From positions 93,859-157,858 of the forward strand of contig JAEZJF010000009.1 of NCBI GenBank assembly GCA_023415825.1: a DNA stretch of 64,000 nucleotides. The letters run 5' to 3'. The DNA is from Bacillota bacterium. GTDB lineage: Bacteria; Bacillota; Clostridia; DSM-8532. Shown piece by piece: positions 50,601 to 59,575 of this stretch. Positions within the stretch are counted from its first letter, which is position 1, and each line of letters opens with the position of its first letter. The position numbers and the translations under genes are program-made. The notes beneath the pieces are model-generated. The model saw nothing but the letters and a program-made list of their open reading frames with translations, was not told the origin of the DNA and made no database searches.

Positions 50601-50694
50601 TATAATAATAGGCAACAATCCCTAGGATCAGCGAAACAGCCACCACTAGAGCATATTTTACTATGTGACGAAAATGCTTCTTGAAAAACTCCAT
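47623..50694 (-). CDS. Membrane GGDEF/EAL signalling protein with Cache and PAS domains
   Basis: 1023 aa. A helix near residues 12-32 and a second near 285-310 enclose a Cache-like extracellular sensor (with GYGYIINERGDTIAHKD). Two PAS/PAC regions follow (near 335-455 and 495-605, the latter WDWDMATNTHFYSDKWYEIF), linked by a coiled coil. The GGDEF domain has intact SRLGGDEFTIM, and the EAL domain has GLEALVRWKSKSMG and DDFGTGYSSLNYL, so both c-di-GMP synthesis and breakdown sites look complete. ATG 50694 follows GGAGGGC. It probably links an outside signal to c-di-GMP level. It is on the same strand as rpsR but 125 bp away. Confidence 0.92.
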   Translation of the reverse strand: MEFFKKHFRHIVKYALVVAVSLILGIVAYYYTHNALTDMIERSLIEIAKQGAKTIENDIDRRLDNLTTISELDVIRNKNNSIDDKLALLKAVDHSNSELELAFITKEGTLHSIFGKTFDVANEEFFIQAMKGERRVSFSQRPFSRGYLPIAFTVPVYNGKDITGALCALYSSEIFNRLVADITFGKQGYGYIINERGDTIAHKDRSLVANRVNSIFDARSDSSLTELAALEAQMILGETDSGSYTYLSQKKYMGFTKIQNTPWSFAATTPMSEAFNNANPILVFMASVACIFGLVLLFITIYFAVLNRKIRHEEQSLKSAIETANIIIISFLEDGVILDFNVNAEERFRYTQNEVVKTLRIYDFLNLKDQKKLQKIIEDNNNGIKESNFELGIRTQEGEVRHVIFNLNVLDRDDAVIAYELMGVDISDRVKSEVDLIEKHEELSAVYEELAASEEELKDQLDELIQQKIMLQEKDQRHNLVVEASNIGIWDWDMATNTHFYSDKWYEIFDMTKDEFKGKEQDWLDFVLPEDRRIARFAYDEHLEKRTPYYECEYRIKTPKGNIKWVYTVGKALWDADGNPVKMAGSYTDISPRKEIEEKVKRLAYYDSLTGLSNRSNLIENFNAIKIKTDGSIALIFIDLENFKLINDSYGHNIGDKLLIAVSKRLKEICTDKMYISRLGGDEFTIMVWDYTSEEALTEFVENLIYYLEGFIKINEYNINLSITIGISLYPKDADCFDDLLKNADTAMYKANEKLCKYVFYNQEMNDAIVERLNLRNSLKAALDHGEFLLYYQPQYWSRDKSIMGLEALVRWKSKSMGLVSPAKFIPIAEESKLIIPLGEWILEEALKFLKKVHDQGHRYLIMSVNISPIQLIQRNFAETVLCLLEKYELYPDNLELEITESAMMESVELVLHNIILLRNKGVRIALDDFGTGYSSLNYLTKIPINTLKIDKSFIDNIGQVKEKSLLISSIVDIGRKLGLSIVAEGVETENQFDYLQRRHCERIQGYLFSRPLPEEQVLRLMD

Positions 50695-50908
50695 GGATGC
50701 CCTCCATTGCTTGCATTTATGAAATACCAACGCGGACGGTTATAATTACCCAAAAAAAAGGGCTTAAAACTTTTTTCGACAAAAAATTCCACACACCCAA
50801 TTTGAGTATAGTAATGAACTTCATAGAAATTATCGGTTATTATCGTAATAGGCTGAACAGATTTCACGTTCTATTGAACGGAAATGAGAATCTTTTGAAC
50901 TGTTGCTA

Positions 50909-51724
50909 TTATTTCAGAGTATATGAAAGAGATTCAATTAAATCGGCCACAGCGTGGCAATTATGGTCGGCTGTGATTTTATGTGCAATACTCTTTACTT
51001 TTGGATGCGCATTTTGCGGCGCGGCCTTAATATCTGCTGTTTGAAGCATTTCTAAATCGTTGAGATAATCGCCAATAGCAATGACTTTTAAAACTCTGCT
51101 TCCCAGTTCCTCTTTCAAAAGGTTCAGGGCAAAGCCTTTGGAAACCTCCGCATGAGTGATTTCAAGGTAAGTTCCGATGGAGAAAAACACATGGTAATTG
51201 TGGTGCTTATCCTCCTTTTGAATAGCCTCCGAAAGTTTTTGGAGAACAGCATGCTCCTCATGAAGAATAATCTTGACCCATGGTTCTTTTATGGCCTCCA
51301 TCTCTTCATATTGAAATTCCTGTTTCTCATTGACCATGGTTTTATCTTCATTTCCGTTAGGATTTACCAGATAGAGCTTATCAGCCGTATAGAGCTGAAC
51401 ACAGATGGAAGGAAACAGGGCCAGAATCTTTTTGAGGATTGTTTTTATGGGGTCTTGTTTTAAACAGACCATCCTCATTATGGTATGCGTCTTAAAATCA
51501 TACAGGCATGCGCCGTTAAACAATATCCAGGGACAATTGAAGGGCAGTCCCCTTAAAAAAGGTTTAATATTATTCGGGGTTCTGCCCGTGGCACCGCAAA
51601 AAAGCCCGCCGTTCTGTGTGAAAAATCGGATGGCCTCAAGATTTTCCTTCGAAATTTGTTGCTTTGAATTAACAAGGGTTCCGTCAAAATCCGAAACCAA
51701 GAGCTGTTTGTCAAATATTTTCAT
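50909..51724 (-). CDS. Cof-type HAD-family phosphatase
   Basis: 271 aa. Motif I LLVSDFDGTLVNSK with the nucleophile Asp, motif II GATGRTP, and motifs III/IV KVIAIGDYLNDLEML and the late KAAPQNAHPKVK match Cof/YbiV-type HAD hydrolases with a C2 cap. They usually dephosphorylate sugar phosphates or nucleotide cofactors. AGAGGACAGCG precedes the ATG. It lies 11 bp after the response regulator and downstream of an AfuABC-like transporter, so a sugar phosphate substrate is plausible (inference). Confidence 0.88.
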   Translation of the reverse strand: MKIFDKQLLVSDFDGTLVNSKQQISKENLEAIRFFTQNGGLFCGATGRTPNNIKPFLRGLPFNCPWILFNGACLYDFKTHTIMRMVCLKQDPIKTILKKILALFPSICVQLYTADKLYLVNPNGNEDKTMVNEKQEFQYEEMEAIKEPWVKIILHEEHAVLQKLSEAIQKEDKHHNYHVFFSIGTYLEITHAEVSKGFALNLLKEELGSRVLKVIAIGDYLNDLEMLQTADIKAAPQNAHPKVKSIAHKITADHNCHAVADLIESLSYTLK

Positions 51725-51735
51725 ACGCTGTCCTC

Positions 51736-52536
51736 TTATGTTTTAAGTTTAACGTAGCTCTGGGACTTAATAAATTCGGTGGGTGAAGTGTTGGTATATT
51801 TTTTAAAAACACTGCAAAAATGCTTATATTCGCTAAACCCCACCTTATAGGAGATTTCATAAATACGGAGCTCTCCTTTTCCCAGAAGCTCAATGGCTTT
51901 TTGAATGCGAAATTTATTAAGAAGATCCAAAAAGGTCTGCTTTGTTTCCTGTTTGAACTTTCTGCTCAAATAGCTGGCGCTTACACCAAGTTCTTCCGCG
52001 ATACCCTCGATGCTGAGTTTGTTATAGTAGTTATCCTGAATTTGCATGAGGGCCTTTTGCACAAACGGATTGGTTTGGGTCCCAGTCATATAGAATTTCA
52101 GGTCAACAAGGGCCGGGTCCTTTTTATCCTTGGACTTCACATAAATATGATGATAAATCCGCTTTTGCTCAATAAAATCAATGGCCTTAACAACTATATC
52201 CATGAGCTTGCTCTCATCAATGGGCTTTAGGATGTAGTCAAAGACCTTCATTGAAATCGCTTGCTTTGCATACTCGAACTCAGCATAACTCGTTAGGATT
52301 ATGCTTTCAAAGCTATATACCGATGACGCCTCCTTAATCATCTCAATACCGTTCATAAACGGCATCTTGATATCGGTGATAACCAATTCCGGCTTGTGCT
52401 CTTTAATCATCTCAAGGCCCTGGACCCCATCGGCCGCTTCTGCGACGATGGTACATCCGATGGAAAGCCAGTCGATAGTATGAACCAGCCCTTTTCTGAT
52501 AATCTCTTCGTCCTCAACAATTAATATTCTAATCAT
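51736..52536 (-). CDS. YesN-type response regulator, REC plus AraC HTH
   Basis: 266 aa. Receiver domain with EDEE at 8-11 and Asp55 in ITDIKMPFMNG, and the C-terminal AraC helix-turn-helix (AEELGVSASYLSRKFKQETKQT; YEISYKVGFSEYKHFCSVFKKYTN). It lacks the long middle region of the regulator at 2173. GAGGTGTGGC precedes ATG 52536, so the longer in-frame reading into the kinase gene is unlikely. It is 8 bp after the kinase gene and should regulate the transporter operon upstream. Confidence 0.93.
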   Translation of the reverse strand: MIRILIVEDEEIIRKGLVHTIDWLSIGCTIVAEAADGVQGLEMIKEHKPELVITDIKMPFMNGIEMIKEASSVYSFESIILTSYAEFEYAKQAISMKVFDYILKPIDESKLMDIVVKAIDFIEQKRIYHHIYVKSKDKKDPALVDLKFYMTGTQTNPFVQKALMQIQDNYYNKLSIEGIAEELGVSASYLSRKFKQETKQTFLDLLNKFRIQKAIELLGKGELRIYEISYKVGFSEYKHFCSVFKKYTNTSPTEFIKSQSYVKLKT

Positions 52537-52544
52537 GCCACACC

Positions 52545-54245
52545 TCACTGATCGGCCGGTATGGAAATCCTTATGGTGGTCCCGGCACATTTTTCACTCA
52601 TAATGTCCAGGCCATACGCCTTGCCATACATGAGCCGAATCCTTCGGTTTACATTGTAGAGCCCGATATTGACGGTATCATTGGCATCATCCTTTAGCAT
52701 GGCTCTGATACGATCGACCTTATCCTCGCTCATACCTACACCATCATCGTAGATGACAATAATGAGCTGTTCCCCAAAAAATCGTGCCTTTATTCTTACG
52801 GTTAAATGATCCTTGCCTTCAAATCCATGCTTGACAGCATTTTCAATAATGGGCTGAATAAGAAGCTTGGGCACAATACAGTCCAAGGCCTCTTCCTCAA
52901 TGTGAATCTCATAGTCAAACTTCTGATTAAAACGGTATTTGAGGATTTCCAGATAATTTTTCGTATGTTCGAGGTCCTCCCCCAAAGTTACGGTCTTAAT
53001 GGCATTATCGATACTATAACGAAGCAAGGCCGAAAGATTCACAATAATTCGGTCCACCTGTTGGGGTGATAGCTTCACCATACACCGGATGGTCTCCAGC
53101 GTGTTATAGAGAAAATGGGGGTTGAACTGGGATTCCAATTGCTTGACTTCAGCCAGCATGCTCCTTTTGGTCTCTTCCTTATTCTGCTCAATAAGATTTT
53201 TGATGTCGGCCAGCATCTTGTTGTAGGATTGGGCAATAATCTGAAATTCATCATGGGAGTCGATTTTAAGCTCGGTATCCAGGTTTCCGCTTTGAACACT
53301 GGTAATAGCCTCAAGGATATCATCGATGACCACGGTTTTTTTCGCCGATATTCTTTTGGACACCAACACCATGACCAAAGTAATAATAATGAGAAGAATC
53401 GTCAGAAACAATCCCCCTAAAAGGAAAGTCGTTTCATAATAGTTCAGGGTGGTCATGGTATAGACAAAGAAATTGCCGCTTAAGAACTCACTCCGGTAAA
53501 GATAATATTTTAAGCCGTTGACCGTCAGCTTGCCCGTGTTTCTTCGAAACGCGTTGCTAAGCTTTGTAAAGTTATCGGTATAGTTATTGTTGGTGGCTGC
53601 TGCCACATTGTAATACCGGTCGGTAACGACCGTGTCATTATTGGAAATGGTGCTGATGAGGGAAAACAAGTCATTCTCCAAAAGTTCAAAAATCAAATAA
53701 CCCTGGATACGACCATCGCGCCAAACAGCCTTACCAAGGGTAAAGATACTGTACTTATTTAAGGGGGAGTATACACGATTTATAGAAACAGACACTACCT
53801 CCGGACTTAGGCGCATTCTCTTAAAAACACCCCAATCAAGCTTACTGCTATCCTTAATATAGTCGGGAGGGCTGGTCGTATTGCTCATGACCATCTCTCC
53901 GCTGCTGTTAAAAAAGTAAAAATTGCATTTGATTTCTTGATGGTTAACAAACTCATAAACTTTTTCATAGGCTGTGTGCCGTTTGTTTTCATACAATATA
54001 GCCTCCAAAATGGCCTCGGATATGGAATATGCCATAATTATTTCCTGATACTTAAGGAGGTTGTTTTCTAAGTGTTCGGTAACCCTGAGGTTGCTGTCCC
54101 TATTTCTTTGCTCAACTGACATATAACCAGCGACAAATATCAACAGAAAGGCAATAGCGGTCAACAAAATAATAGGAGCCATGGCATACCAGACAAATAT
54201 TTTGCGAAGCTCATTCCGATAAGGTCTGAATTTCATGTCCTGCAT
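52545..54245 (-). CDS. YesM-type sensor histidine kinase
   Basis: 566 aa. A helix near 17-38, an extracellular region of about 240 residues, a second helix near 278-300 (TFLLGGLFLTILLIIITLVMVL), a HAMP segment (SVQSGNLDTELKIDSHDEF), the His-containing FNPHFLYNTLETIR, and an ATPase domain with IQPIIENAVKHG and YDDGVGMSEDK. AAGGAG lies six bases before the ATG. It is 22 bp after the permease gene, in one operon with the transporter. It probably senses a substrate or bound SBP. Confidence 0.93.
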   Translation of the reverse strand: MQDMKFRPYRNELRKIFVWYAMAPIILLTAIAFLLIFVAGYMSVEQRNRDSNLRVTEHLENNLLKYQEIIMAYSISEAILEAILYENKRHTAYEKVYEFVNHQEIKCNFYFFNSSGEMVMSNTTSPPDYIKDSSKLDWGVFKRMRLSPEVVSVSINRVYSPLNKYSIFTLGKAVWRDGRIQGYLIFELLENDLFSLISTISNNDTVVTDRYYNVAAATNNNYTDNFTKLSNAFRRNTGKLTVNGLKYYLYRSEFLSGNFFVYTMTTLNYYETTFLLGGLFLTILLIIITLVMVLVSKRISAKKTVVIDDILEAITSVQSGNLDTELKIDSHDEFQIIAQSYNKMLADIKNLIEQNKEETKRSMLAEVKQLESQFNPHFLYNTLETIRCMVKLSPQQVDRIIVNLSALLRYSIDNAIKTVTLGEDLEHTKNYLEILKYRFNQKFDYEIHIEEEALDCIVPKLLIQPIIENAVKHGFEGKDHLTVRIKARFFGEQLIIVIYDDGVGMSEDKVDRIRAMLKDDANDTVNIGLYNVNRRIRLMYGKAYGLDIMSEKCAGTTIRISIPADQ

Positions 54246-54267
54246 ACCTGACTCCTTTTTAACATCG

Positions 54268-55923
54268 TTATATATTTATTTCCTTCTTTCCTGAGACTTT
54301 AAACGAAATTAAAAGAGATATGATGGTTGTAAGGGTAAGAATAGTGGAAAGGGCTGCGGCAGTGCCATAGCTGGCTCGAATAACTTCGGTGTAAATGGAG
54401 ACTGACATGGTCCTGGTCATGCCGGTATAGAGAATAACCGAGGCACTGAGCTCGTTAATAACTGTTATCCAGCTCAATATGGCACCGGCAAATACTCCGG
54501 GCATCATCATGACCGCCGTAACCTTGAAGAAGGTCTTAACCGGAGAGCATCCCAGGCTTATGGAGGCCTCCTCCATGCTGGGACTGATTTGATACAGAAT
54601 AGCGGCACTGGATCTCAAGGTATAGGGTAAACGCCGGATCACATAAGCCACAATGAGAATCATAAAGGTTCCGCTTAACACGACGGGCGGCTTGTTGAAG
54701 GCCAGCAGTAAGGTTAGGCCTAAAACAGAGCCCGGAATAATATAGGGGAACATGGTGAGTGTATCCACAATCCCTGTGAGGGTATTTTTCCTGCGAATGG
54801 ACAAATAGGCTATAAAAATTCCTAGTAAAATGATGATCAAAATAGCGACAAGACCGTATACATAGGTGTTGGTTATGGCGCTTCCCAGCTTGTCAAACAC
54901 CTTTTCATAGCTCTTAAGCGAAAAGCCTTTAATAAACATGGACCCTTTTGTTTTTAAAAATGAGGTATAGATGACAGTTAATTGAGGTATGATGGCCAGA
55001 AATACAATAATGTAAACGAAGAGATGAGCTGCCACATTTTTGATGCCATGAATCTTTTTGGGTTTCATAGGTCTTAAGGAGCTCATGGTAAAAGACTTTT
55101 TATTGACCACATACTTTTGCCCCATGAAAAGAAGCGATGTAATAAAGACCATGATTGAAGCCATGGCTGCAGCAAAATTGGCTTGTCCGCCCACTTCACC
55201 TACAAACTCAGAGTAGATCATGACGGGCATTACATTAAAGCCCTCACCAATGAGCATGGGTGTGCCAAAATCCGCTAAAGCATTCATAAAAACCAGGAGA
55301 GCTCCTGCCAAAAGTGTGGGTAAAATGAGAGGGATAATAACCGTGAACACTTTTTTAACGCCATTGCAGCCCAGGCTCTCAGCCGCCTCTCCAAGGGAGA
55401 CATCGATTTTTTTAAGGGCACCCGACACATAAAGATAAATAAAGGGAAAGAGCTTTAAGGTCAAAACTAAAAGGATTCCTCCAAAGCCATAGATGGTGGG
55501 AAGCTGGATGCCGATACTATTGAACAGCTTTGTTAAAACGCCGCTCCTTCCGCATAACAGCACCCAGGAATACGCACCTATAAAAGGGGGAGAAAGCATG
55601 GAGATGATGATGAGAATTTCCACAATCCCTTTTCCTCTAATCTTAAAGGCTGACATGATATAGGCAAGAGGCACACCTATCAACACGGCAATCAGAGTCA
55701 CACTGGCTGTTACGGTGAAGGAATTGACAAGAGCCTGATAATAATACTTTTTCCCAAAAAATTTAGTGAAATTCTCAAGGGTAAGACTTCCCGTCGAGGG
55801 ATTCTTAAAGCTGCTTAAGAACAAAGAGAACAAGGGGTAGACCAGAAAAAGAGCAAAAAGTCCTACAATGATAATGGTCATAATTGTCCAAAAGTCCAGG
55901 TTGAATTTACGCTTATTCATCAT
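54268..55923 (-). CDS. ABC transporter permease, duplicated (AfuB/FbpB type)
   Basis: 551 aa with about 12 hydrophobic segments in two homologous halves. Each half carries the inner-membrane EAA loop: GEAAESLGCNGVKKVFTVIIPLILP and EEASISLGCSPVKTFFKVTAVMMMP. This fused form is typical of Fe3+ or hexose-phosphate importers (FbpB/AfuB) and 2-aminoethylphosphonate systems. It overlaps the ATPase gene end by 11 bp (ATGAATGATGAATAA context), implying coupled translation. Confidence 0.92.
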   Translation of the reverse strand: MMNKRKFNLDFWTIMTIIIVGLFALFLVYPLFSLFLSSFKNPSTGSLTLENFTKFFGKKYYYQALVNSFTVTASVTLIAVLIGVPLAYIMSAFKIRGKGIVEILIIISMLSPPFIGAYSWVLLCGRSGVLTKLFNSIGIQLPTIYGFGGILLVLTLKLFPFIYLYVSGALKKIDVSLGEAAESLGCNGVKKVFTVIIPLILPTLLAGALLVFMNALADFGTPMLIGEGFNVMPVMIYSEFVGEVGGQANFAAAMASIMVFITSLLFMGQKYVVNKKSFTMSSLRPMKPKKIHGIKNVAAHLFVYIIVFLAIIPQLTVIYTSFLKTKGSMFIKGFSLKSYEKVFDKLGSAITNTYVYGLVAILIIILLGIFIAYLSIRRKNTLTGIVDTLTMFPYIIPGSVLGLTLLLAFNKPPVVLSGTFMILIVAYVIRRLPYTLRSSAAILYQISPSMEEASISLGCSPVKTFFKVTAVMMMPGVFAGAILSWITVINELSASVILYTGMTRTMSVSIYTEVIRASYGTAAALSTILTLTTIISLLISFKVSGKKEINI

Positions 55924-57031
55924 TCATCACGTCCCTTATCAGACTCTTGCTGCCATCTTGATTAAAAATATTCATTCTCTTGGTGCATGGCTCAAGAAAA
56001 ATCTCATCCCCGACATGATAAAGCCTGTCGGTACTTCCAATATCCTGAGAGACTTCAAGGATTCCTCTGTCATCCAAAAGCAAATCCCCCGAAAGCTTTA
56101 ATTCATAGTTGACATATCGTCCCTGGAAGGTTCTGGATTTTATGCATGCTTTAAGCCCCTTATCGGATATAGTGAATTCTTCAGGTCTTATGGAGGCCAC
56201 TACGTCCATTTCATACTTGATATTAGGATTAAGGTGGTTGACAGAAACCTTATAATCCTTGGTAAATTCAATAATGGTCTCCTTGTTTTCAATGCGCGTT
56301 TTGGCTTTTAAAAGATTGGAATGGCCAATAAAGGTGGCAACAAAGACATTAACCGGGCGTTTATATATTTCTTCCGGCCTGCCCACCTGTTGGATGATAC
56401 CATCCTTCATAACGGCAATACGATCTGAAATAGCCAGGGCTTCTTCCTGATCATGGGTTACATAAACAGTGGTGATGCCCACTTCTTTCTGAATATCCCG
56501 AATAGCACTTCTCATCTCAATTCTAAGCTTGGCATCGAGATTGGACAGAGGCTCATCCATTAAAAGAACATTGGGATGAATAACGATGGCCCGTGCCAGA
56601 GCAACACGCTGCTGTTGCCCTCCCGACAGCTTTTCAGGCAATCTGTCCTGATATTCATCAATTCGGGTTACCTTTAAAATATCCTCAACCTTTTTATGTA
56701 TCTCTGCTTTTGGAAGCTTTCTGATCTTAAGGCCATACTCCACATTCTGTTTGACGGTGAGATGAGGGAAAATGGCATAATTCTGAAAAACCATACCGAT
56801 ATTTCTTTTGTGGGCAGGGATATCGTTAATAACCTTATCATCGAAGGAGATTTCACCGCCTTCGATGGTATTAAATCCCGCAATCATTCTTAAAAGAGTG
56901 GTTTTACCACACCCAGAGGGTCCCAGCAGGGTAAAAAACTCACCATTCTGTATCTCCAAAGATAAATCTTTTATAATCGTGATCTTATCATAGCTTTTTG
57001 TCACCTGGTTTATGGAAATGTTAACACTCAT
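55913..57031 (-). CDS. ABC transporter ATP-binding protein (AfuC/FbpC/PotA type)
   Basis: 372 aa. Walker A LLGPSGCGKTTLLRMIAGF, Q-loop, signature KLSGGQQQRVALARAI, Walker B VLLMDEPLSNLDA and switch His VYVTHDQEEAL. The C-terminal 120 residues (VVASIRPEEFTISDKG region) form the TOBE-like regulatory domain. AAGGAGGCCACACC precedes the ATG. It powers the permease and binding protein encoded beside it. Confidence 0.95.
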   Translation of the reverse strand: MSVNISINQVTKSYDKITIIKDLSLEIQNGEFFTLLGPSGCGKTTLLRMIAGFNTIEGGEISFDDKVINDIPAHKRNIGMVFQNYAIFPHLTVKQNVEYGLKIRKLPKAEIHKKVEDILKVTRIDEYQDRLPEKLSGGQQQRVALARAIVIHPNVLLMDEPLSNLDAKLRIEMRSAIRDIQKEVGITTVYVTHDQEEALAISDRIAVMKDGIIQQVGRPEEIYKRPVNVFVATFIGHSNLLKAKTRIENKETIIEFTKDYKVSVNHLNPNIKYEMDVVASIRPEEFTISDKGLKACIKSRTFQGRYVNYELKLSGDLLLDDRGILEVSQDIGSTDRLYHVGDEIFLEPCTKRMNIFNQDGSKSLIRDVMNDE

Positions 57032-57061
57032 GGTGTGGCCTCCTTAGGCTTTTTAAACAAT

Positions 57062-57092
57062 CGCCCACAACTCTTGCTCTTTGTTGTGGGCG
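57062..57092 (-). terminator. Intercistronic hairpin between SBP and ATPase genes
   Basis: CGCCCACAAC and GTTGTGGGCG form a perfect 10-bp stem with an 11-nt loop, 30 bp after the binding protein. It is followed on the minus strand by ATTGTTT. It may partly terminate or protect the upstream message, giving more binding protein than permease. Confidence 0.65.
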
Positions 57093-57121
57093 ATTGTGCT
57101 TGCTTCAGACGATTTTAATAA

Positions 57122-58207
57122 TCAGTTGACACTTGTAAATACATCCTTGAACTTATCCAGCCAAACCTGCTTGTTATTCATGACTGTATCAAGATCATCA
57201 TAAATAAGCTTTATCTCGGTAGTCGGCTTTAAGCCCTCTGCAGGAGGAACGTCCTTACGGACGGATCTTCTGTTGAGCTGAGAAGCGATAAGGCTTTGGG
57301 CATCCTTGCTTGTTACAAAGTCAATAAAGCTCTTGGCATTGGCCATATTCTTTGCGCCTTTGATGATGACTACGCCGTCAGGTTTGGAAATAACGCCTTC
57401 TTTCATGTACACCAGCTTAACAGGCGCTCCGTCAGCTACATACTTGGCTCCGCCCTCTTCAAAGGTCAGGCCAACGGTATATTCGCCGTCTGCTACGCCC
57501 TTATAAACTGCCGACGAACCCGAAAGCAGCTTTCCGTCCAGGTTTTTACTTAAGGCAGAAACATAGTCCCATCCCTTTTCAGGATCACCATTGCCCATGG
57601 CATATAGCATGTTGACCAGATGCTCAAAGGAGGAGGAGGACTTGGAGGGATCTGCATGGGCAATCTTGCCCTTAAGGGCAGGATTCAGCAAATCCTGGTA
57701 ACCTTCAATCTTAATATCACCAATTAAGTTGGTGTTGACCATCAAGACACTTGGTATATTGGTGAACCGGGTCATGCGACCATCGGCATTTTTAAGATCA
57801 TCAAAGACAGCATCTTCATTTGCGGACAAATAAGGTTCAAAGAGATCCAGTTTAGGCTCAAGAGTAGATTGGGAGCCTCCCCAGAGAACATCGCCCAGGG
57901 GGTTATCCTTTTCAGCTTCAATACGTTTTAAAAGCTCGCCTGTTCCTGCGGCCACAACCTCAACCGTAACGCCGGTCTGAGCTTCATACTCGGCTACGAT
58001 GGGATCTATGAATTCCAAAGGATGAGGACAATATACCACCAGATCCTTGGAAGCAGGCCCGGGAGTTGGAGTGGCTTCGGGGGTGGAACTTTGGCTTTCG
58101 GAAGGCTTAGGGGTTGCGGTACCGGGTGTAGCGACTTGTTCTTGTCCGCAAGCTGCCATTGAGAAGACTAAGGCTAAAATAATCAGTAAAGAAAGGATTT
58201 TTTTCAT
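57122..58207 (-). CDS. Extracellular solute-binding lipoprotein (AfuA/FbpA-like)
   Basis: 361 aa. Signal peptide MKKILSLLIILALVFSMAACG with a lipobox ending at Cys20, then a Thr/Pro/Ser linker of about 30 residues. The mature part begins KDLVVYCPHPLEFIDPIVAEYE, characteristic of the Fe3+/sugar-phosphate/phosphonate group of type-II binding proteins. Iron-binding members need two Tyr in a YY or similar pair, which I do not see clearly, so a sugar phosphate or phosphonate is at least as likely. It is the first gene of the operon SBP - ATPase - permease - kinase - regulator - HAD phosphatase. GAGGAATACACC precedes the ATG. Confidence 0.9.
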   Translation of the reverse strand: MKKILSLLIILALVFSMAACGQEQVATPGTATPKPSESQSSTPEATPTPGPASKDLVVYCPHPLEFIDPIVAEYEAQTGVTVEVVAAGTGELLKRIEAEKDNPLGDVLWGGSQSTLEPKLDLFEPYLSANEDAVFDDLKNADGRMTRFTNIPSVLMVNTNLIGDIKIEGYQDLLNPALKGKIAHADPSKSSSSFEHLVNMLYAMGNGDPEKGWDYVSALSKNLDGKLLSGSSAVYKGVADGEYTVGLTFEEGGAKYVADGAPVKLVYMKEGVISKPDGVVIIKGAKNMANAKSFIDFVTSKDAQSLIASQLNRRSVRKDVPPAEGLKPTTEIKLIYDDLDTVMNNKQVWLDKFKDVFTSVN

Positions 58208-58380
58208 GGTGTATTCCTCCGATACATTATTTAGGTTGTGATTCTAGAATAGCACCTGACTCTTTTTGTTAAAATCCTATAAAAAAGTACAATTATACGA
58301 AAAAATGAACTGCCAATTAAAAAAGGCATGGAGGCGCATTTGGCCTTCATACCTTTCATAGATTATCGTCATTATAACTC

Positions 58381-59403
58381 TTATTCCTTGTTTTCCGTCT
58401 TTATTTCAGAGGCCTGAACCTGCTTTGCGAGATGTTTTTTTCTTCTGCTTCGCTTAATAGAAATAATAAATATGACTATAACGGCCAACAGGAACAGGAG
58501 GGTTATCCAGGAGCTCACAAGCCAGACCAAAAAGTCCTCAATACCCATTCTGAAATCATCCAGGGATTCAGTGAAGGAGCTCGAAATCCTTTGATCCAGC
58601 GTTTTTGCCACCGGTCTTGTCTCTGTTTCTTCATCGACCTCCTGAATATTGATGGTAATCCGGCTTAATGCAACCAGACGGTCATAATTTTTAAGTGTGT
58701 TCTCAATGCTCTCTATCTCGTAACGAACCTCTGAGATTCTGCTTTCAAGTGTAATGACGTCCTCAAGCTTTGCAGCCTTGGATAGAATATCTAGAAGCGT
58801 CTGTTCCTGTACCTTGAGTGTTTTTACCCGCGTCTCCGAATCGGTATATTTATCTGTTATATCGGTACCCTCAGAAGTAGATTCTATAACTGTTCCTACG
58901 GCTCCCATGTCCTTTAGTACAGCATCATAGCTCTCAGCAGGCACCCGGATCACATAGTCGGCACTTCTTAACGCGCGAGAATGGCTGCTGTTCCCCCGAA
59001 CCGTCCTGACCTCCGCGAAGCCTCCTACCGTTTGTATGAGTTTATCCAGGGCGTTAATGGAGTCATCAAAGGTCAGGGTTTCAATGTAAACCCTTCCGTT
59101 CATGATCATCTTGCGCTGACTTGCTATATTCTCCTTTGATACGTCCTCTGAAAATTGGACATCGTTGCTAGTCCCAATCCCATCCTTTGAAGCCGATGCC
59201 GATGCTTGAGGCGCTTCTGCCTCTTTAGCCGCCGATTGATTTGTGTAAACTGCCTGAGCTTCACCGGGAGCTATCGCTGGGGAGTCCATAGTAGCTTTAT
59301 TACTCCCACAGGAGGTTATTAATAGTGCGGTAATCAGTATGGCTGCCACTCCCCAGAATAGCTTCTTTTCCATGCTCCAATTTCTAATATTGATTTTTTG
59401 CAC
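58381..59403 (-). CDS. DUF4349 lipoprotein
   Basis: About 340 aa from GTG 59403, chosen because GTGAGGTG lies six bases upstream. An N-terminal helix ends with the lipobox ALLITSCGS. The central part NGRVYIETLTFDDSINALDKLI, SYDAVLKDMGAVGTV, SETRVKTLKVQEQTLLDILSKA and ESRISEVRYEIESIENTLKNYD matches DUF4349. The C-terminus has one transmembrane helix (WLVSSWITLLFLLAVIVIFIISI) and a basic end. So the protein is anchored at both ends and the coiled-coil domain lies outside. Role unknown. Confidence 0.88.
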   Translation of the reverse strand: MQKINIRNWSMEKKLFWGVAAILITALLITSCGSNKATMDSPAIAPGEAQAVYTNQSAAKEAEAPQASASASKDGIGTSNDVQFSEDVSKENIASQRKMIMNGRVYIETLTFDDSINALDKLIQTVGGFAEVRTVRGNSSHSRALRSADYVIRVPAESYDAVLKDMGAVGTVIESTSEGTDITDKYTDSETRVKTLKVQEQTLLDILSKAAKLEDVITLESRISEVRYEIESIENTLKNYDRLVALSRITINIQEVDEETETRPVAKTLDQRISSSFTESLDDFRMGIEDFLVWLVSSWITLLFLLAVIVIFIISIKRSRRKKHLAKQVQASEIKTENKE

Positions 59404-59506
59404 GCAGAACACCTCACTTTTCTCTTCTACCCTATTTGACAGCCTAAAGTCAAAAAAGTTCATTTCTTTAAAAAATAATATCTGTTAATCTCTCGTATAA
59501 TTACAT

Positions 59507-59542
59507 TAAAAAACCCACTGAAGCCATTGCCTCAAGTGGGTT
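59507..59542 (-). terminator. Terminator after the nitronate monooxygenase-like gene
   Basis: Minus strand AACCCACTTGAGGCAATGGC forms an imperfect hairpin with TTCAGTGGGTT, followed by TTTTTT. Rho-independent. Confidence 0.85.
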
Positions 59543-59575
59543 CTTGAACTTTTTTCCCTATATTAAGAGTCTTTT

